From: Kingella oralis
Lineage (GTDB): Bacteria; Pseudomonadota; Gammaproteobacteria; Burkholderiales; Neisseriaceae
NCBI RefSeq assembly: GCF_014054985.1
Contig: NZ_CP059569.1
Span: 1,612,001-1,676,000 of the forward strand
Direction: 5' to 3'
Length of the DNA: 64,000 nucleotides
Positions 1 to 7,971 of the stretch are shown piece by piece; position 1 is the stretch's first letter, and each line of letters begins with the position of its first letter. The translations under genes were made by a program, and so were the position numbers. The notes beneath the pieces are model-generated. The model was given only the letters and a program-made list of their open reading frames with translations. It made no database searches and was not told where the DNA came from.

Positions 1-243
1 GCCAGCCAGTCAGCCAGCGGCAGAAATCGCGCCAACAGTTCAAACCGTTTCAGGCAGCCTGAAAAACGCAGGTGTGGATGAAGCGCAACCCAACGCAGCT
101 CAAGCGAATGAAAACCATGCGGATGCAACGGAAGCCGTTGAACCGCAAGCCGTTGTGCCTACTGTTACGCCAACCGTTGCGCCAGCCAGTCAGCCAGCGA
201 CAGAAATCGCGCCAGCAGCCCAAACCTTTTCAGGCAGCCTGAA
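1..243 (+). repeat. 180-bp-period tandem duplication inside the dnaX linker
   Basis: The segment at 1-62 reappears at 181-242 with only a few substitutions, each copy ending in an uptake sequence. The repeat continues out of the window on the left, so the copy number is unknown. Confidence 0.75.
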
Positions 244-1168
244 AACGGATGCGGCTGGTTTGGCTACAACTTTGGGTACCGCTTTGGAGCCAACGCCAAC
301 GGTAGAAACCGCCAACGAAACCAACGCAAACGCATCCGCCAACATGGGCGAAACCATCAGCGAAGCGAATGCAGACAAAGCCACCAACAGCGCACCCCAT
401 TCCAACGAAACCACCGCGCCCGAACCGCAAGCCACTCACTCCGCCCCTGCTAACGAGCGCATGACTGCGAAAGCAGAAACCACACCAGCCACACCCGCTT
501 CCCCCGTAGGCAGCCTGAAAACCGTTGCCACCCACGCCAGCGAAGCACACGCCGCCACCGTTTCAGGCAGCCTGAAAACGAACGAAGCACCTTTCAGCGA
601 AGCCCAACCCGATACTCCCACTCCACCCATTGCCCCCCAACCCGCCCCCAAAAAATCCACCTCAAAAAAAACCACCCCCCGCGTAGCCCAAACCAACCAT
701 TCAGGCAGCCTGAAAACCGAAACCCCCAACGAAACCCAACCCGAAGCCCACACCCCCTACCCCCCTTTTGCCGCCGAAAACTGGGCAGCCATCGCCGAGC
801 GCATCAGCAACCAAATCTCCGCCGCCCGTATGCTGCTGGATCACACCGCGTGGGTTGCCTACCAAGACGGTGAATTGCACCTAGCCATCGTTTCTGAGAA
901 AACCAAAAACACCACCAAAAAAGAATACTTTAACCGCATCGCCAGCGCATTAAGCGAAGCCTACCAACTCCCCATCCACATCCAAACCCAACCCTTCGCC
1001 GAGGGCAACGGCTGGGAAACACCCGCCATGCACCGCAGCCGCATCGCCGCCGAAAACCGCGCCCAAGCCCAAAGCCTGATGGAACAAGACCCCGCCGTGC
1101 AAGCCATCCAGCAACACTTCGGCGCAACATGGGATGCGGAAAGCATCGCGCTGAATGCGTCAATATAG
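2..1168 (+). CDS. dnaX: DNA polymerase III subunit gamma/tau, C-terminal part (5' end outside window)
   Basis: The reading frame is open from the first bases, so this is the 3' part of a longer gene; the GTG at 74 is not a true start. The last ~120 residues (from about 770) are a compact domain like the tau C-terminus, which binds the polymerase alpha subunit in the replisome. Before it lies a long low-complexity Ala/Pro/Thr linker. The linker carries several in-frame uptake sequences, each read as GSLK. Bases 1-62 recur almost unchanged at 181-242, so the linker has a tandem duplication with a 180-bp period. The dnaX assignment rests on the C-terminal domain and on ruvB downstream; the ATPase part is not visible here. 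Confidence 0.8.
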   Translation, partial: PASQPAAEIAPTVQTVSGSLKNAGVDEAQPNAAQANENHADATEAVEPQAVVPTVTPTVAPASQPATEIAPAAQTFSGSLKTDAAGLATTLGTALEPTPTVETANETNANASANMGETISEANADKATNSAPHSNETTAPEPQATHSAPANERMTAKAETTPATPASPVGSLKTVATHASEAHAATVSGSLKTNEAPFSEAQPDTPTPPIAPQPAPKKSTSKKTTPRVAQTNHSGSLKTETPNETQPEAHTPYPPFAAENWAAIAERISNQISAARMLLDHTAWVAYQDGELHLAIVSEKTKNTTKKEYFNRIASALSEAYQLPIHIQTQPFAEGNGWETPAMHRSRIAAENRAQAQSLMEQDPAVQAIQQHFGATWDAESIALNASI

Positions 1169-1227
1169 GCAGCCTGAAAACGAATAACGGCTTTCTTACG
1201 AAGCACCATCATCATTTTCAGGCTGCC
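1167..1227. repeat. Inverted kingDUS pair between dnaX and ruvB
   Basis: AGGCAGCCTGAAA at 1167 and its complement TTTCAGGCTGCC at 1216-1227 face each other across ~36 bp. The first copy overlaps the dnaX stop codon. No U-tract follows, so it is a poor terminator but a typical uptake-sequence pair. Confidence 0.7.
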
Positions 1228-1269
1228 CCAACATCTCAAGCCGCCACATCATCCAAACCAAAAAACACC

Positions 1270-2301
1270 ATGCTCCAAACCGACAACCTTACCACCAGCA
1301 CCCAACCCCGCCTCATCGCCGCGCAAAACCTCTCCGCCCAAGAAGAGCAGCTAGAACGCGCCCTGCGCCCCAAAACCCTAGCCGACTACATCGGGCAACA
1401 CAAAGCCAAAGAACAGCTTGCCATCTTTATCGCCGCCGCCAAAAAGCGCAGCGAAGCGCTGGATCACAGCCTGCTGTTTGGCCCCCCAGGGTTAGGCAAA
1501 ACCACGCTGGCGAACATCATCGCGCGCGAGTTGGGCGTAAACCTGCGCCAAACCTCGGGCCCTGTGCTGGAACGCGCAGGCGATCTCGCTGCCCTGCTCA
1601 CCAACCTAGAACCGCACGACGTGCTGTTTATCGACGAAATCCACCGCCTCAGCCCCGTGGTAGAAGAAATCCTCTACCCCGCCATGGAAGACTATCAGCT
1701 AGACATTATGATAGGCGAAGGCCCTGCCGCCCGCTCCGTCAAAATAGACCTGCCCCCGTTCACCCTCATCGGCGCAACCACCCGCGCAGGTATGCTCACC
1801 AACCCCCTGCGCGACCGCTTCGGCATCGTAGCCCGCTTGGAATTTTACGAAACCCGCGATTTAGCCACCATCGTCGCCCGCTCCGCCCAACTGCTGGGCA
1901 TGGATTTAGACGAACACGGCGCATTAGAAATCGCCCGCCGCAGCCGAGGCACCCCCCGCATTGCCAACCGCCTGCTGCGCCGCGTGCGCGACTACGCCGA
2001 AGTCAAACACACAGGCAGCATCACCGCCCCCATCGCCGATGCCGCCCTCTCCATGTTAGACGTGGACAAAATCGGGCTGGACATGATGGACAGAAAATTC
2101 CTAGAAGCCGTGTTGCACAAATTCAGCGGCGGCCCCGTTGGACTAGACAACATCGCCGCCGCCATCGGCGAATCCACCGACACCATAGAAGACGTGATTG
2201 AACCCTACCTTATTCAACAAGGCTTTTTGCAGCGTACCCCGCGCGGGCGCATGGCAACCGCCGGCGCATTTGAACATTTCGGCTTAACCGCGCCCGAGTA
2301 A
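1270..2301 (+). CDS. ruvB: Holliday junction branch migration ATPase RuvB
   Basis: RuvB is the hexameric AAA+ motor that, with RuvA and RuvC, drives branch migration of Holliday junctions in recombinational repair. The 343-residue protein shows Walker A GPPGLGKTT at 71-79, Walker B with DEIH at 122-125, a sensor-type GATTRAGML and the arginine-finger region LRDRFGI. A C-terminal winged-helix DNA-binding domain follows. The frame is open upstream to 1129, but that stretch is uptake-sequence DNA. ATG 1270 gives the usual family length, although no clear Shine-Dalgarno precedes it. ruvA is not adjacent here. Confidence 0.95.
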   Translation: MLQTDNLTTSTQPRLIAAQNLSAQEEQLERALRPKTLADYIGQHKAKEQLAIFIAAAKKRSEALDHSLLFGPPGLGKTTLANIIARELGVNLRQTSGPVLERAGDLAALLTNLEPHDVLFIDEIHRLSPVVEEILYPAMEDYQLDIMIGEGPAARSVKIDLPPFTLIGATTRAGMLTNPLRDRFGIVARLEFYETRDLATIVARSAQLLGMDLDEHGALEIARRSRGTPRIANRLLRRVRDYAEVKHTGSITAPIADAALSMLDVDKIGLDMMDRKFLEAVLHKFSGGPVGLDNIAAAIGESTDTIEDVIEPYLIQQGFLQRTPRGRMATAGAFEHFGLTAPE

Positions 2302-2418
2302 GCCACTTCATTTTCAGGCTGCCTTATAGCAGGCGAACACCCATCTTAGGCAGCCTGAAAACGAATTTATGAGCTTCTGCGAAGCTAAAACCCCATCCCC
2401 CCTTTCAGGCTGCCTCCC

Positions 2419-2877
2419 ATGCTCCTATTTCTAGACTTCGACGGCGTACTCCATTCCGCCTACGCCTTTCGCCAAGAACAAATGTTCAGCCAAGTCCCCC
2501 TCTTTGAACGCTTTTTCAGGCAGCCTGAAAACGCCCGCATCCAATTCGTCATCTCATCCACGTGGCGACACGGGCGCGACCTTGCCGCCCTACGCCGCCC
2601 CTTCTCCCCCGACATCGCCCAGCGCATCATCGGCAAAACACCCGAACACGTCGCCACCAGCCCCATCGCCCCGCGCGAGCAAGAAATCCTGTGCTACCTT
2701 GCCGATAACCTCATCCCCAACGAACCGTGGCTCGCCCTAGACGATGCCCGCAGCTACTTTCACCACCACAGCCAGCGCGTCCACTTCTGCGCCGCAGACA
2801 CAGGGCTCACCGAACGCGATTTGCCCGCATTAGCCCAACTCATCGCCCGCATCCGCAGCCACGATTCGGCAGCCTGA
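2419..2877 (+). CDS. HAD-like hydrolase domain protein (Swiss-army-knife RNA repair HAD type)
   Basis: This 152-residue protein opens with the haloacid-dehalogenase nucleophile motif DFDGVLH (Asp6, Asp8). A motif-II-like ISSTW and an acidic ALDD follow, so it looks like a small cap-less HAD phosphatase. It resembles the HAD domain class found in bacterial RNA-repair fusion proteins, but here it stands alone; the substrate is unknown. An uptake sequence near codon 35 is read as RQPEN. A second one supplies the C-terminus: its GCA GCC TGA encodes Ala-Ala-stop. The ATG follows another uptake sequence directly, with only a weak ribosome-binding site. Confidence 0.7.
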   Translation: MLLFLDFDGVLHSAYAFRQEQMFSQVPLFERFFRQPENARIQFVISSTWRHGRDLAALRRPFSPDIAQRIIGKTPEHVATSPIAPREQEILCYLADNLIPNEPWLALDDARSYFHHHSQRVHFCAADTGLTERDLPALAQLIARIRSHDSAA

Positions 2878-2991
2878 AAACGGCAACACAAATCACGCCC
2901 CGAAAACGAATCGCATATGGGCGTTGGCAACGCAGCACCATTGCGATTTCACCAACCATGTTAACCAACCACAACCCGCAAGGACACCGCC

Positions 2992-3885
2992 ATGACCACC
3001 CCCCAATCCCCCCTGTTCAACGAACACGCGCTCAACGCCATCATCATAGAAGCCAACATCACGCAGCCTGAAAACATCCCCGCCGCCTGCCGCGCCGCGC
3101 AACAAGTCCTTGCCAACGTGCAACAACAATTCCCCAACGACCAACTCGGCATGACCATCGCCTTTGGCGCAAACTACTGGGGCAGCCTGAAACACAACGA
3201 AGCCCCCGATTTGAAAAACTTCCCAGGCTACGGCAAAGGCGCAATCCAAGCCCCCGCCACCCAGCACGACCTGCTCATCCACATCCAATCGCAAAACCAC
3301 GACACCAACTTCACCCTAGCCCTAGCCGTACTCGCCGCATTTGGCGACAGCATCGCCGTACAAAACGAAACCCACGGCTTTCGCCGCCATCAAGACCGCG
3401 GCTTAGACGGCTTTGTGGACGGCACCGAAAACCCCACAGGCGAAGAAGCCATCAGCAACTTCGGGCTGAACGAACACGGCGGCAGCTATGTACTCATCCA
3501 ACGCTACCTGCACGACCTCGCCAAATGGGATGCCTACACCGTCGCCCAGCAAGAAGAAAGCATCGGGCGCAGCAAAGAGAGCAACGAAGAATTCCCCAAA
3601 ACAGAACGCCTGCCCGCATCCCACCTTGCCCGCACCAACATCAAAGAAAACGGCAAAGGGCTCAAAATCATCCGCCGCAGCCTGCCCTACGGCACCGCAT
3701 CAGGCGAACACGGACTCGCCTTCATCGCCTACGCTGGCAAACTGCGCAACATAGAAATCCAACTGCAACACATGTTTGGCGACAGCGAAGACGGGCTAAC
3801 CGATCTCCTGCTAGAACGCATCTCCACCGCCATCAGCGGTGCGTATTACTACGCCCCCAGCGTTGAAAGACTGTGCGATTTGTAA
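2992..3885 (+). CDS. Dyp-type (dye-decolourising) heme peroxidase
   Basis: Dyp peroxidases are heme enzymes that use H2O2 to oxidise diverse substrates; some act in the cytoplasm on porphyrin-related compounds (YfeX type). The 297-residue protein has the family signature GFVDGTENP at 140-148, with distal Asp143. The likely proximal histidine is His211 in PASHLARTN, and an Arg pair follows in the IIRRS segment. There is no signal peptide, so it is probably cytoplasmic. A good AAGGA lies upstream of ATG 2992. Uptake sequences inside the gene read as QPEN and GSLK. Confidence 0.9.
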   Translation: MTTPQSPLFNEHALNAIIIEANITQPENIPAACRAAQQVLANVQQQFPNDQLGMTIAFGANYWGSLKHNEAPDLKNFPGYGKGAIQAPATQHDLLIHIQSQNHDTNFTLALAVLAAFGDSIAVQNETHGFRRHQDRGLDGFVDGTENPTGEEAISNFGLNEHGGSYVLIQRYLHDLAKWDAYTVAQQEESIGRSKESNEEFPKTERLPASHLARTNIKENGKGLKIIRRSLPYGTASGEHGLAFIAYAGKLRNIEIQLQHMFGDSEDGLTDLLLERISTAISGAYYYAPSVERLCDL

Positions 3886-3893
3886 ACATCCCA

Positions 3894-3930
3894 TTTCAGG
3901 CTGCCTTTGGAAGATAAAGGCAGCCTGAAA
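3894..3930. terminator. Inverted kingDUS pair, likely rho-independent terminator
   Basis: TTTCAGGCTGCCTTT and AAAGGCAGCCTGAAA form a ~15-bp stem with a short loop 10 bp after the peroxidase stop. Close inverted uptake sequences commonly act as terminators in Neisseriaceae. Confidence 0.6.
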
Positions 3931-3983
3931 CCCGCAAAACAAATTTCGGCAAAATCCAAACACAAAACCGCCAAACAACCCCC

Positions 3984-4409
3984 ATGCACATCCGCCCCGC
4001 CACCCCCGACGACCTCCCCACCCTAGCCACCCTAGACCGCCAAACCAACCCCCACCCGTGGACAGCCGCCCAATTTCAGGCTGCCCACCGCCCCCCCGTC
4101 CGCACCCTGCTCATCGCCGAGCGCGACCAGCAAATCATCGGCTACATCGCATGGCAACACATCCAAGACGAAATCGAACTCCACCTTATCGCCACCGCCC
4201 CTGCCCACCGCCGGCAAGGCATCGCCAGCCAACTCTTGCAACAGCTCATCGCCACCGCCCGGCAACACCGCGCCCGCATCATCCTAGAAGTCCGCGCCAG
4301 CAACCACACCGCCCAAGCCCTTTACCGCAAACACCAATTCGCCCCCATCGCCACCCGCAAAAACTATTACGGCAACGAAGACGCCGTCATCATGGAGAAA
4401 ACATGCTAA
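3984..4409 (+). CDS. rimI: Ribosomal protein bS18 alanine N-acetyltransferase RimI
   Basis: RimI is a GNAT enzyme that acetylates the N-terminal alanine of ribosomal protein S18. The 141-residue protein matches family length. It has the acetyl-CoA loop RRQGIA at 76-81, the EVRASNHTA segment and an ALYRKHQF stretch near the C-terminus, all typical of RimI. Its last codons overlap the next gene (ATG inside ACATGCTAA), suggesting translational coupling. Confidence 0.88.
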   Translation: MHIRPATPDDLPTLATLDRQTNPHPWTAAQFQAAHRPPVRTLLIAERDQQIIGYIAWQHIQDEIELHLIATAPAHRRQGIASQLLQQLIATARQHRARIILEVRASNHTAQALYRKHQFAPIATRKNYYGNEDAVIMEKTC

Positions 4410-5146
4410 ACAGCCGCTACATCCACCTCCACCAAGCCCTAGGACTCGGCAGCATGTGGCTCAACCAACAAGCCCGCATCCGCCCGCCCGAAGGCAGCCT
4501 GAAAGCCGAAGGCTTCAACGAAGTTAAAACGAGTAATACGCATTCTGGCGAAAGCGAAGTGAAAACCGAACCCCGCTATCCAACCCAAACACCCACCAAC
4601 CCGGCCGCTCAAGGCAACGCCCTAGCCAAAATCCGCCAACGCAGCGCCCCCAGCCACACCCCAAGCGCCCCGCAACCCGCCGCCGCACCACCCGGCAACC
4701 CGCTCCACACCCCCGCCCTCCGCCCCGCCAAACTCCTCGTATTAAGCGTCTGCCCCTCCGTGGACGACATGGCAGCAGGCAAATTATTCAGCGGCGCAGA
4801 CGGCGAAATGCTGCACAACATGCTCAACGCCATCGCCCTCCCGCCCGAGCAAGCCCATTTCAGCACATGGCTCAAAAACAGCCCCGATTTCAACCCCCGC
4901 CCCGACGCGCAAACCATCACCGCCGCCGCCCCCGACATCGCCCGAGAATGGCAGCAAACCCGAGCCCAAGCCATGCTCCTGCTGGGCGACTTTTTCCACC
5001 GCCCCGAAGTGCAAGCCGCGCTCAACGCCATCGCCCCAGCCGCCGCGCGCTACCACATCCCCCACCCCATGCGCCTGGCCGGCAATCCCCAGCTCAAACG
5101 CAGCGCGTGGGAAACCCTGCAAAAACTCCAAGCCGCGCTAAAATGA
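4403..5146 (+). CDS. Uracil-DNA-glycosylase-superfamily-like protein
   Basis: This 247-residue protein starts at an ATG that overlaps the rimI stop by seven bases; the longer open frame is read-through of rimI. After a variable, low-complexity N-terminal third, residues from ~110 resemble family 4/5 glycosylases: LVLSVCPSVDD in place of the usual GEAPG loop, GEMLHNMLNAI, an LLLGD strand, and an HPMRLAGNPQLKR segment like the late HPS/L motif. Key catalytic residues look altered, so activity is doubtful. A rimI-adjacent gene of this type is common in beta/gammaproteobacteria. An uptake sequence is read as EGSLK near residue 32. Confidence 0.55.
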   Translation: MLNSRYIHLHQALGLGSMWLNQQARIRPPEGSLKAEGFNEVKTSNTHSGESEVKTEPRYPTQTPTNPAAQGNALAKIRQRSAPSHTPSAPQPAAAPPGNPLHTPALRPAKLLVLSVCPSVDDMAAGKLFSGADGEMLHNMLNAIALPPEQAHFSTWLKNSPDFNPRPDAQTITAAAPDIAREWQQTRAQAMLLLGDFFHRPEVQAALNAIAPAAARYHIPHPMRLAGNPQLKRSAWETLQKLQAALK

Positions 5147-5188
5147 TTTGACAAGGCAGCCAAACATCCGCATAATGCGCGACTTCAT

Positions 5189-5261
5189 TCCCCGATAGCT
5201 CAGTCGGTAGAGCGACGGACTGTTAATCCGCAGGTCGCTGGTTCGAGCCCAGCTCGGGGAG
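5189..5261 (+). tRNA. tRNA-Asn (GTT)
   Basis: A complete cloverleaf is visible: 7-bp acceptor stem TCCCCGA/TCGGGGA, D-arm, anticodon loop CTGTTAA with anticodon GTT, and T-arm GGTTCGAGCCC. The 3' CCA is not encoded. Confidence 0.95.
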
Positions 5262-5264
5262 CTA

Positions 5265-5296
5265 AAAAAGCCAAGTTTTTCGAAACTTGGCTTTTT
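5265..5296 (+). terminator. Rho-independent terminator after tRNA-Asn
   Basis: A perfect 14-bp stem AAAAAGCCAAGTTT / AAACTTGGCTTTTT with a TTCG tetraloop begins 4 bp after the tRNA. Symmetric A and T tracts make it potentially bidirectional, so it may also end the small lipoprotein transcript from the right. Confidence 0.9.
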
Positions 5297-5351
5297 GCTG
5301 TTTGGATATTCAGATTCGGGCAACGGCTTGGGCAGCCTGAAACGCAACCGT

Positions 5352-5474
5352 TTACTTCGCCGCTTCCACGCCGCCTTTAAGCTCGCCGTAGGCTTGCGTA
5401 TTGCCAGAACCCGCCGTGTTGGCGCAAGCTGCCAGCATCAGCGCTGCCAATGTCAAAACCAAAATATTCTTCAT
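5352..5474 (-). CDS. Small 40-residue lipoprotein
   Basis: A short minus-strand frame of 40 codons begins with a Lys-containing start and a hydrophobic stretch ending in the lipobox LAAC (Cys17), so it is a predicted signal-peptidase-II lipoprotein. The mature part is a short polar peptide, starting CANTAGSGN and ending GGVEAAK. A GGAAGGA ribosome-binding site precedes the ATG by about seven bases. It resembles the tiny entericidin-like or unnamed lipoproteins common in this family. Function unknown. Confidence 0.75.
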   Translation of the reverse strand: MKNILVLTLAALMLAACANTAGSGNTQAYGELKGGVEAAK

Positions 5475-5608
5475 CACGATTCCTTCCGTCAAAAATACCG
5501 TTGATTAAAATAAATGAGACGGCGATTTTCATCAACCATACATTTTCAGGCTGTCTTCCGGCAAGCGCATCGGCAGTCTGAAACCCGTTATCGCGCAGCA
5601 AAACCCGC

Positions 5609-6052
5609 TTACGACAACTCCGCTTTCAACGCCTTGTTCACTTCCCCCATATCCGCCTTGCCTACCAAGCGCGTTTTCAGCAGCCCCATCACCTTGCCCA
5701 TGTCCGCCATGCCGCTCGCGCCCGTTTCGGCAACCGCTTTGGCGACTTCCGCCGCAATCGCTTCCGCCGACAGCATTTCGGGCAGATAGCCTTGCAGTAC
5801 CGCAATTTCCGCGTTTTCCTTGTCTGCCAAATCCGCACGCCCCGCATCGGCGTAGATTTTGGCGCTGTCTTTGCGCTGCTTAATCATTTTGCTGATGATG
5901 GCCTGCACTTTGGCATCGTCCGCCTCGGTGCGCTCGTCCACTTCAAACTGCTTAATCGCCGCGTTCACCAAACGGATGGTGGACAGCGTGGCGCTGTCTT
6001 TGGCTTTCATGGCGGCTTTCATGTCTTCGGTTAATTTTGCTTTTAAAGTCAT
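5609..6052 (-). CDS. yqeY: GatB/YqeY-domain protein
   Basis: The 147-residue protein matches the YqeY family, related to the C-terminal tRNA-binding domain of GatB amidotransferase and often encoded beside rpsU. It is helical and charged, with the conserved ending ADMGKVMGLLK...GEVNKALK. The start at MTLKAKL is chosen over the upstream in-frame codon because AAGGAAG lies just before it. It lies downstream of rpsU on the same strand, with a terminator between them. A role in tRNA metabolism is inferred from the family only. Confidence 0.88.
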   Translation of the reverse strand: MTLKAKLTEDMKAAMKAKDSATLSTIRLVNAAIKQFEVDERTEADDAKVQAIISKMIKQRKDSAKIYADAGRADLADKENAEIAVLQGYLPEMLSAEAIAAEVAKAVAETGASGMADMGKVMGLLKTRLVGKADMGEVNKALKAELS

Positions 6053-6070
6053 GCTGTTCTTCCTTGTAAA

Positions 6071-6103
6071 CAAAAACACCGCAAACTCAAACGCTTGCGG
6101 TGT
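6071..6103 (-). terminator. Rho-independent terminator between rpsU and yqeY
   Basis: Read on the minus strand, ACACCGCAA and TTTGCGGTGT pair around a ~10-base loop and are followed by a T-run, 73 bp after the rpsU stop. Confidence 0.75.
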
Positions 6104-6175
6104 CGGTTAAAAATCATGGCGCGGCGGCAATCCTGCTGTGTATGTTTTCAGGCTGCCGAATGCGCGAGCGCAAAA

Positions 6176-6388
6176 TCAGTACAATTTTGGCGGCAACTGT
6201 TGGCTGCGCAGGCGTTTTTGCAAGCGTTTGGCGGCTGCGGCTTTTTTGCGTTTGCGCTCGGTGGTCGGTTTTTCGTAGGCTTCGCGCGCGCGCAGTTCGG
6301 TCAAAAGACCGGTTTTTTCAATCGCGCGTTTAAAGCGGCGCATCGCAACTTCAAAGGGTTCGTTTTCTTTTACTTTAATAGAAGGCAT
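6176..6388 (-). CDS. rpsU: 30S ribosomal protein bS21
   Basis: This 70-residue, very basic protein is S21, a small-subunit protein that helps initiation near the anti-Shine-Dalgarno helix. It opens MPSIKVKENEPFEVAMRRFK and has the typical C-terminal run of Arg/Lys (TTERKRKKAAAAKR). It is transcribed from a strong predicted promoter ~190 bp upstream, so the transcript has a long leader. Confidence 0.97.
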   Translation of the reverse strand: MPSIKVKENEPFEVAMRRFKRAIEKTGLLTELRAREAYEKPTTERKRKKAAAAKRLQKRLRSQQLPPKLY

Positions 6389-6580
6389 TGTTTTTCATCC
6401 TTAAAAATGGGTTTAAATCAAATAATTGTATCCAAGGTTTTTCAGGCTGCCTGAAAGGGCGAGATACTGCGCCCTGATGATGCAAACATCACCTCCAAAC
6501 TCAATCGGCATTGCGCTTGGCGCATACCGCAAAAAATTAAGCCGTTTAAACAACGGCATATTCAATTAAAACTGGGCGAG

Positions 6581-6609
6581 ATTATCGCAGCGCAGCGGGT
6601 ATTTGTCAA
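6581..6609 (-). promoter_or_regulatory. Predicted sigma-70 promoter of rpsU
   Basis: On the minus strand TTGACA (6604-6609), exactly 17 bp, then GATAAT (6581-6586). The leader toward rpsU contains a perfect short hairpin GCCGTT...AACGGC at 6541-6557, a possible regulatory or stabilising structure. Confidence 0.75.
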
Positions 6610-6682
6610 CGTTTGGGCAGCCTGAAACCGAGTTTTGCGCTAAAATGCGCGTTTTTCAAAAATCAACACAAGGCACACAACC

Positions 6683-6904
6683 ATGACCCACGCCACCACC
6701 CCGCCCATCCAAATCACGCCGCAAGACCTGCCACTGCACTGCGACGGCTCCGCCGCCACGCATCACGCATGGAACGGGCATCCGCGCGTGTTCCTACCGA
6801 TACAAAGCAACGGCGAAATAGAATGCCCCTACTGCGGCACCATCTATCAGCTCAACGGCGAATTGCCGCATCACCACGCCCCCACTCTTTCAGGCGGGCA
6901 CTAA
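6683..6904 (+). CDS. CHCC-type zinc-finger domain protein
   Basis: A 73-residue protein with metal ligands spaced as in the zf-CHCC family (bacterial relatives of the complex I accessory subunit NDUFS6): Cys20, His27, then CPYC near residue 56. Short proteins of this type are conserved in proteobacteria; their role is not settled. A TAAAAT box sits ~35 bp upstream. The gene ends two bases before queH begins, so the two are probably cotranscribed. Confidence 0.75.
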   Translation: MTHATTPPIQITPQDLPLHCDGSAATHHAWNGHPRVFLPIQSNGEIECPYCGTIYQLNGELPHHHAPTLSGGH

Positions 6905-6906
6905 CC

Positions 6907-7599
6907 ATGAACACACCGCGCGTAACCCCCATAGACCGCCCCAAGCTGGTGCTGCCCAACGGCGCAGACAAACTCCTGCTGCATTCGTGCTGCGCCCCCT
7001 GCTCGGGCGAAGTGATGGAAGCCCTACTTGCCAGCGGCATTGACTACACCATTTATTTTTACAACCCCAACATCCATCCGCTCAAAGAATACGAAATCCG
7101 CAAAAACGAAAACATCCGCTTTGCCGAGCAACACGGCGTGCCGTTTATTGATGCCGATTACGACACCGAAAACTGGTTTGCCCGCGCCAAAGGCATGGAA
7201 TACGAGCCCGAGCGCGGCATTCGCTGCACCATGTGTTTTGATATGCGTTTTGAACGCACCGCGCTGTATGCGCATGAACACGGCTTTAACGTGATTAGCA
7301 GCAGCCTAGGCATTTCGCGCTGGAAAAACATGGCGCAAATCAACGACTGCGGGCACCGCGCCGCCGCGCATTATCCCAACATCGTGTATTGGGATTACAA
7401 CTGGCGCAAAGGCGGCGGCTCAGCGCGCATGATAGAAATCAGCAAGCGCGAGCATTTTTATCAACAAGAATACTGCGGCTGCGTGTACTCCCTGCGCGAC
7501 ACCAACGCTTGGCGGCGCGAGAAAGGGCGCGAGGCGATTAAAATCGGCGTGAAATATTACGGCGATGATGATGCCAACGATGCCAACGAAGGGCGGTAG
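6907..7599 (+). CDS. queH: Epoxyqueuosine reductase QueH
   Basis: QueH (former DUF208) carries out the last step of queuosine synthesis, reducing epoxyqueuosine in tRNA; it is the non-homologous alternative to QueG. The 230-residue protein shows the conserved cysteines expected for metal binding: HSCCAPCS (Cys28, Cys29, Cys32) and RCTMC (Cys107, Cys110). Other features are YFYNPNIHP and SSSLGISRWKN. ATG 6907 lies just after the preceding stop and gives full family length; the open frame upstream is non-coding. Confidence 0.93.
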   Translation: MNTPRVTPIDRPKLVLPNGADKLLLHSCCAPCSGEVMEALLASGIDYTIYFYNPNIHPLKEYEIRKNENIRFAEQHGVPFIDADYDTENWFARAKGMEYEPERGIRCTMCFDMRFERTALYAHEHGFNVISSSLGISRWKNMAQINDCGHRAAAHYPNIVYWDYNWRKGGGSARMIEISKREHFYQQEYCGCVYSLRDTNAWRREKGREAIKIGVKYYGDDDANDANEGR

Positions 7600-7619
7600 G
7601 TTTTTGCTGCGCTCCATGT

Positions 7620-7660
7620 TTTCAGGCTGCCTCTGTCGTATCAACAGGGGCAGCCTGAAA
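7620..7660. terminator. Inverted kingDUS pair after queH
   Basis: TTTCAGGCTGCC and GGCAGCCTGAAA face each other over 17 bp shortly after the queH stop. The 372-bp gap from here to tcdA holds three such pairs and one interspersed repeat copy; I see no gene in it. Confidence 0.5.
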
Positions 7661-7820
7661 TGTTTGTAAACGTGGTTACATGGATAAGGGTTGTTGATGG
7701 TTGTGGTTTTGTTTAGCGTGCCATTGTCGTTGATTTGGCGATACGCCGTTGTCATGCCATTTCGTGTTTTCAGGCTGCCTATTGCACACGCATTGAGGCA
7801 GCCTGAAAACGTTGTCAAAC

Positions 7821-7920
7821 CTGCAATCAATGAAGTGTTGGCAGCTCGCCAACATCATGCCAACCAGTAACGTCCTGTTGAATACACCATTTAGCGACGA
7901 ACCATCGCCGCTCCATTTTC
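7821..7920 (+). repeat. Interspersed inverted-repeat element, copy 1
   Basis: This ~100-bp element starts TGCAATCAATGAAGTGTTGG and ends CATCGCCGCTCCATTTT. Its ends are imperfect inverted repeats, and the centre holds CAACCAGTAA...TTGAATACACC. Uptake sequences lie on both sides. It matches six other copies in the window. Confidence 0.75.
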
Positions 7921-7971
7921 GTTTTCAGGCTGCCTCTGTTTACCAAACCGTAAGCATAGGCAGCCTGAAAC

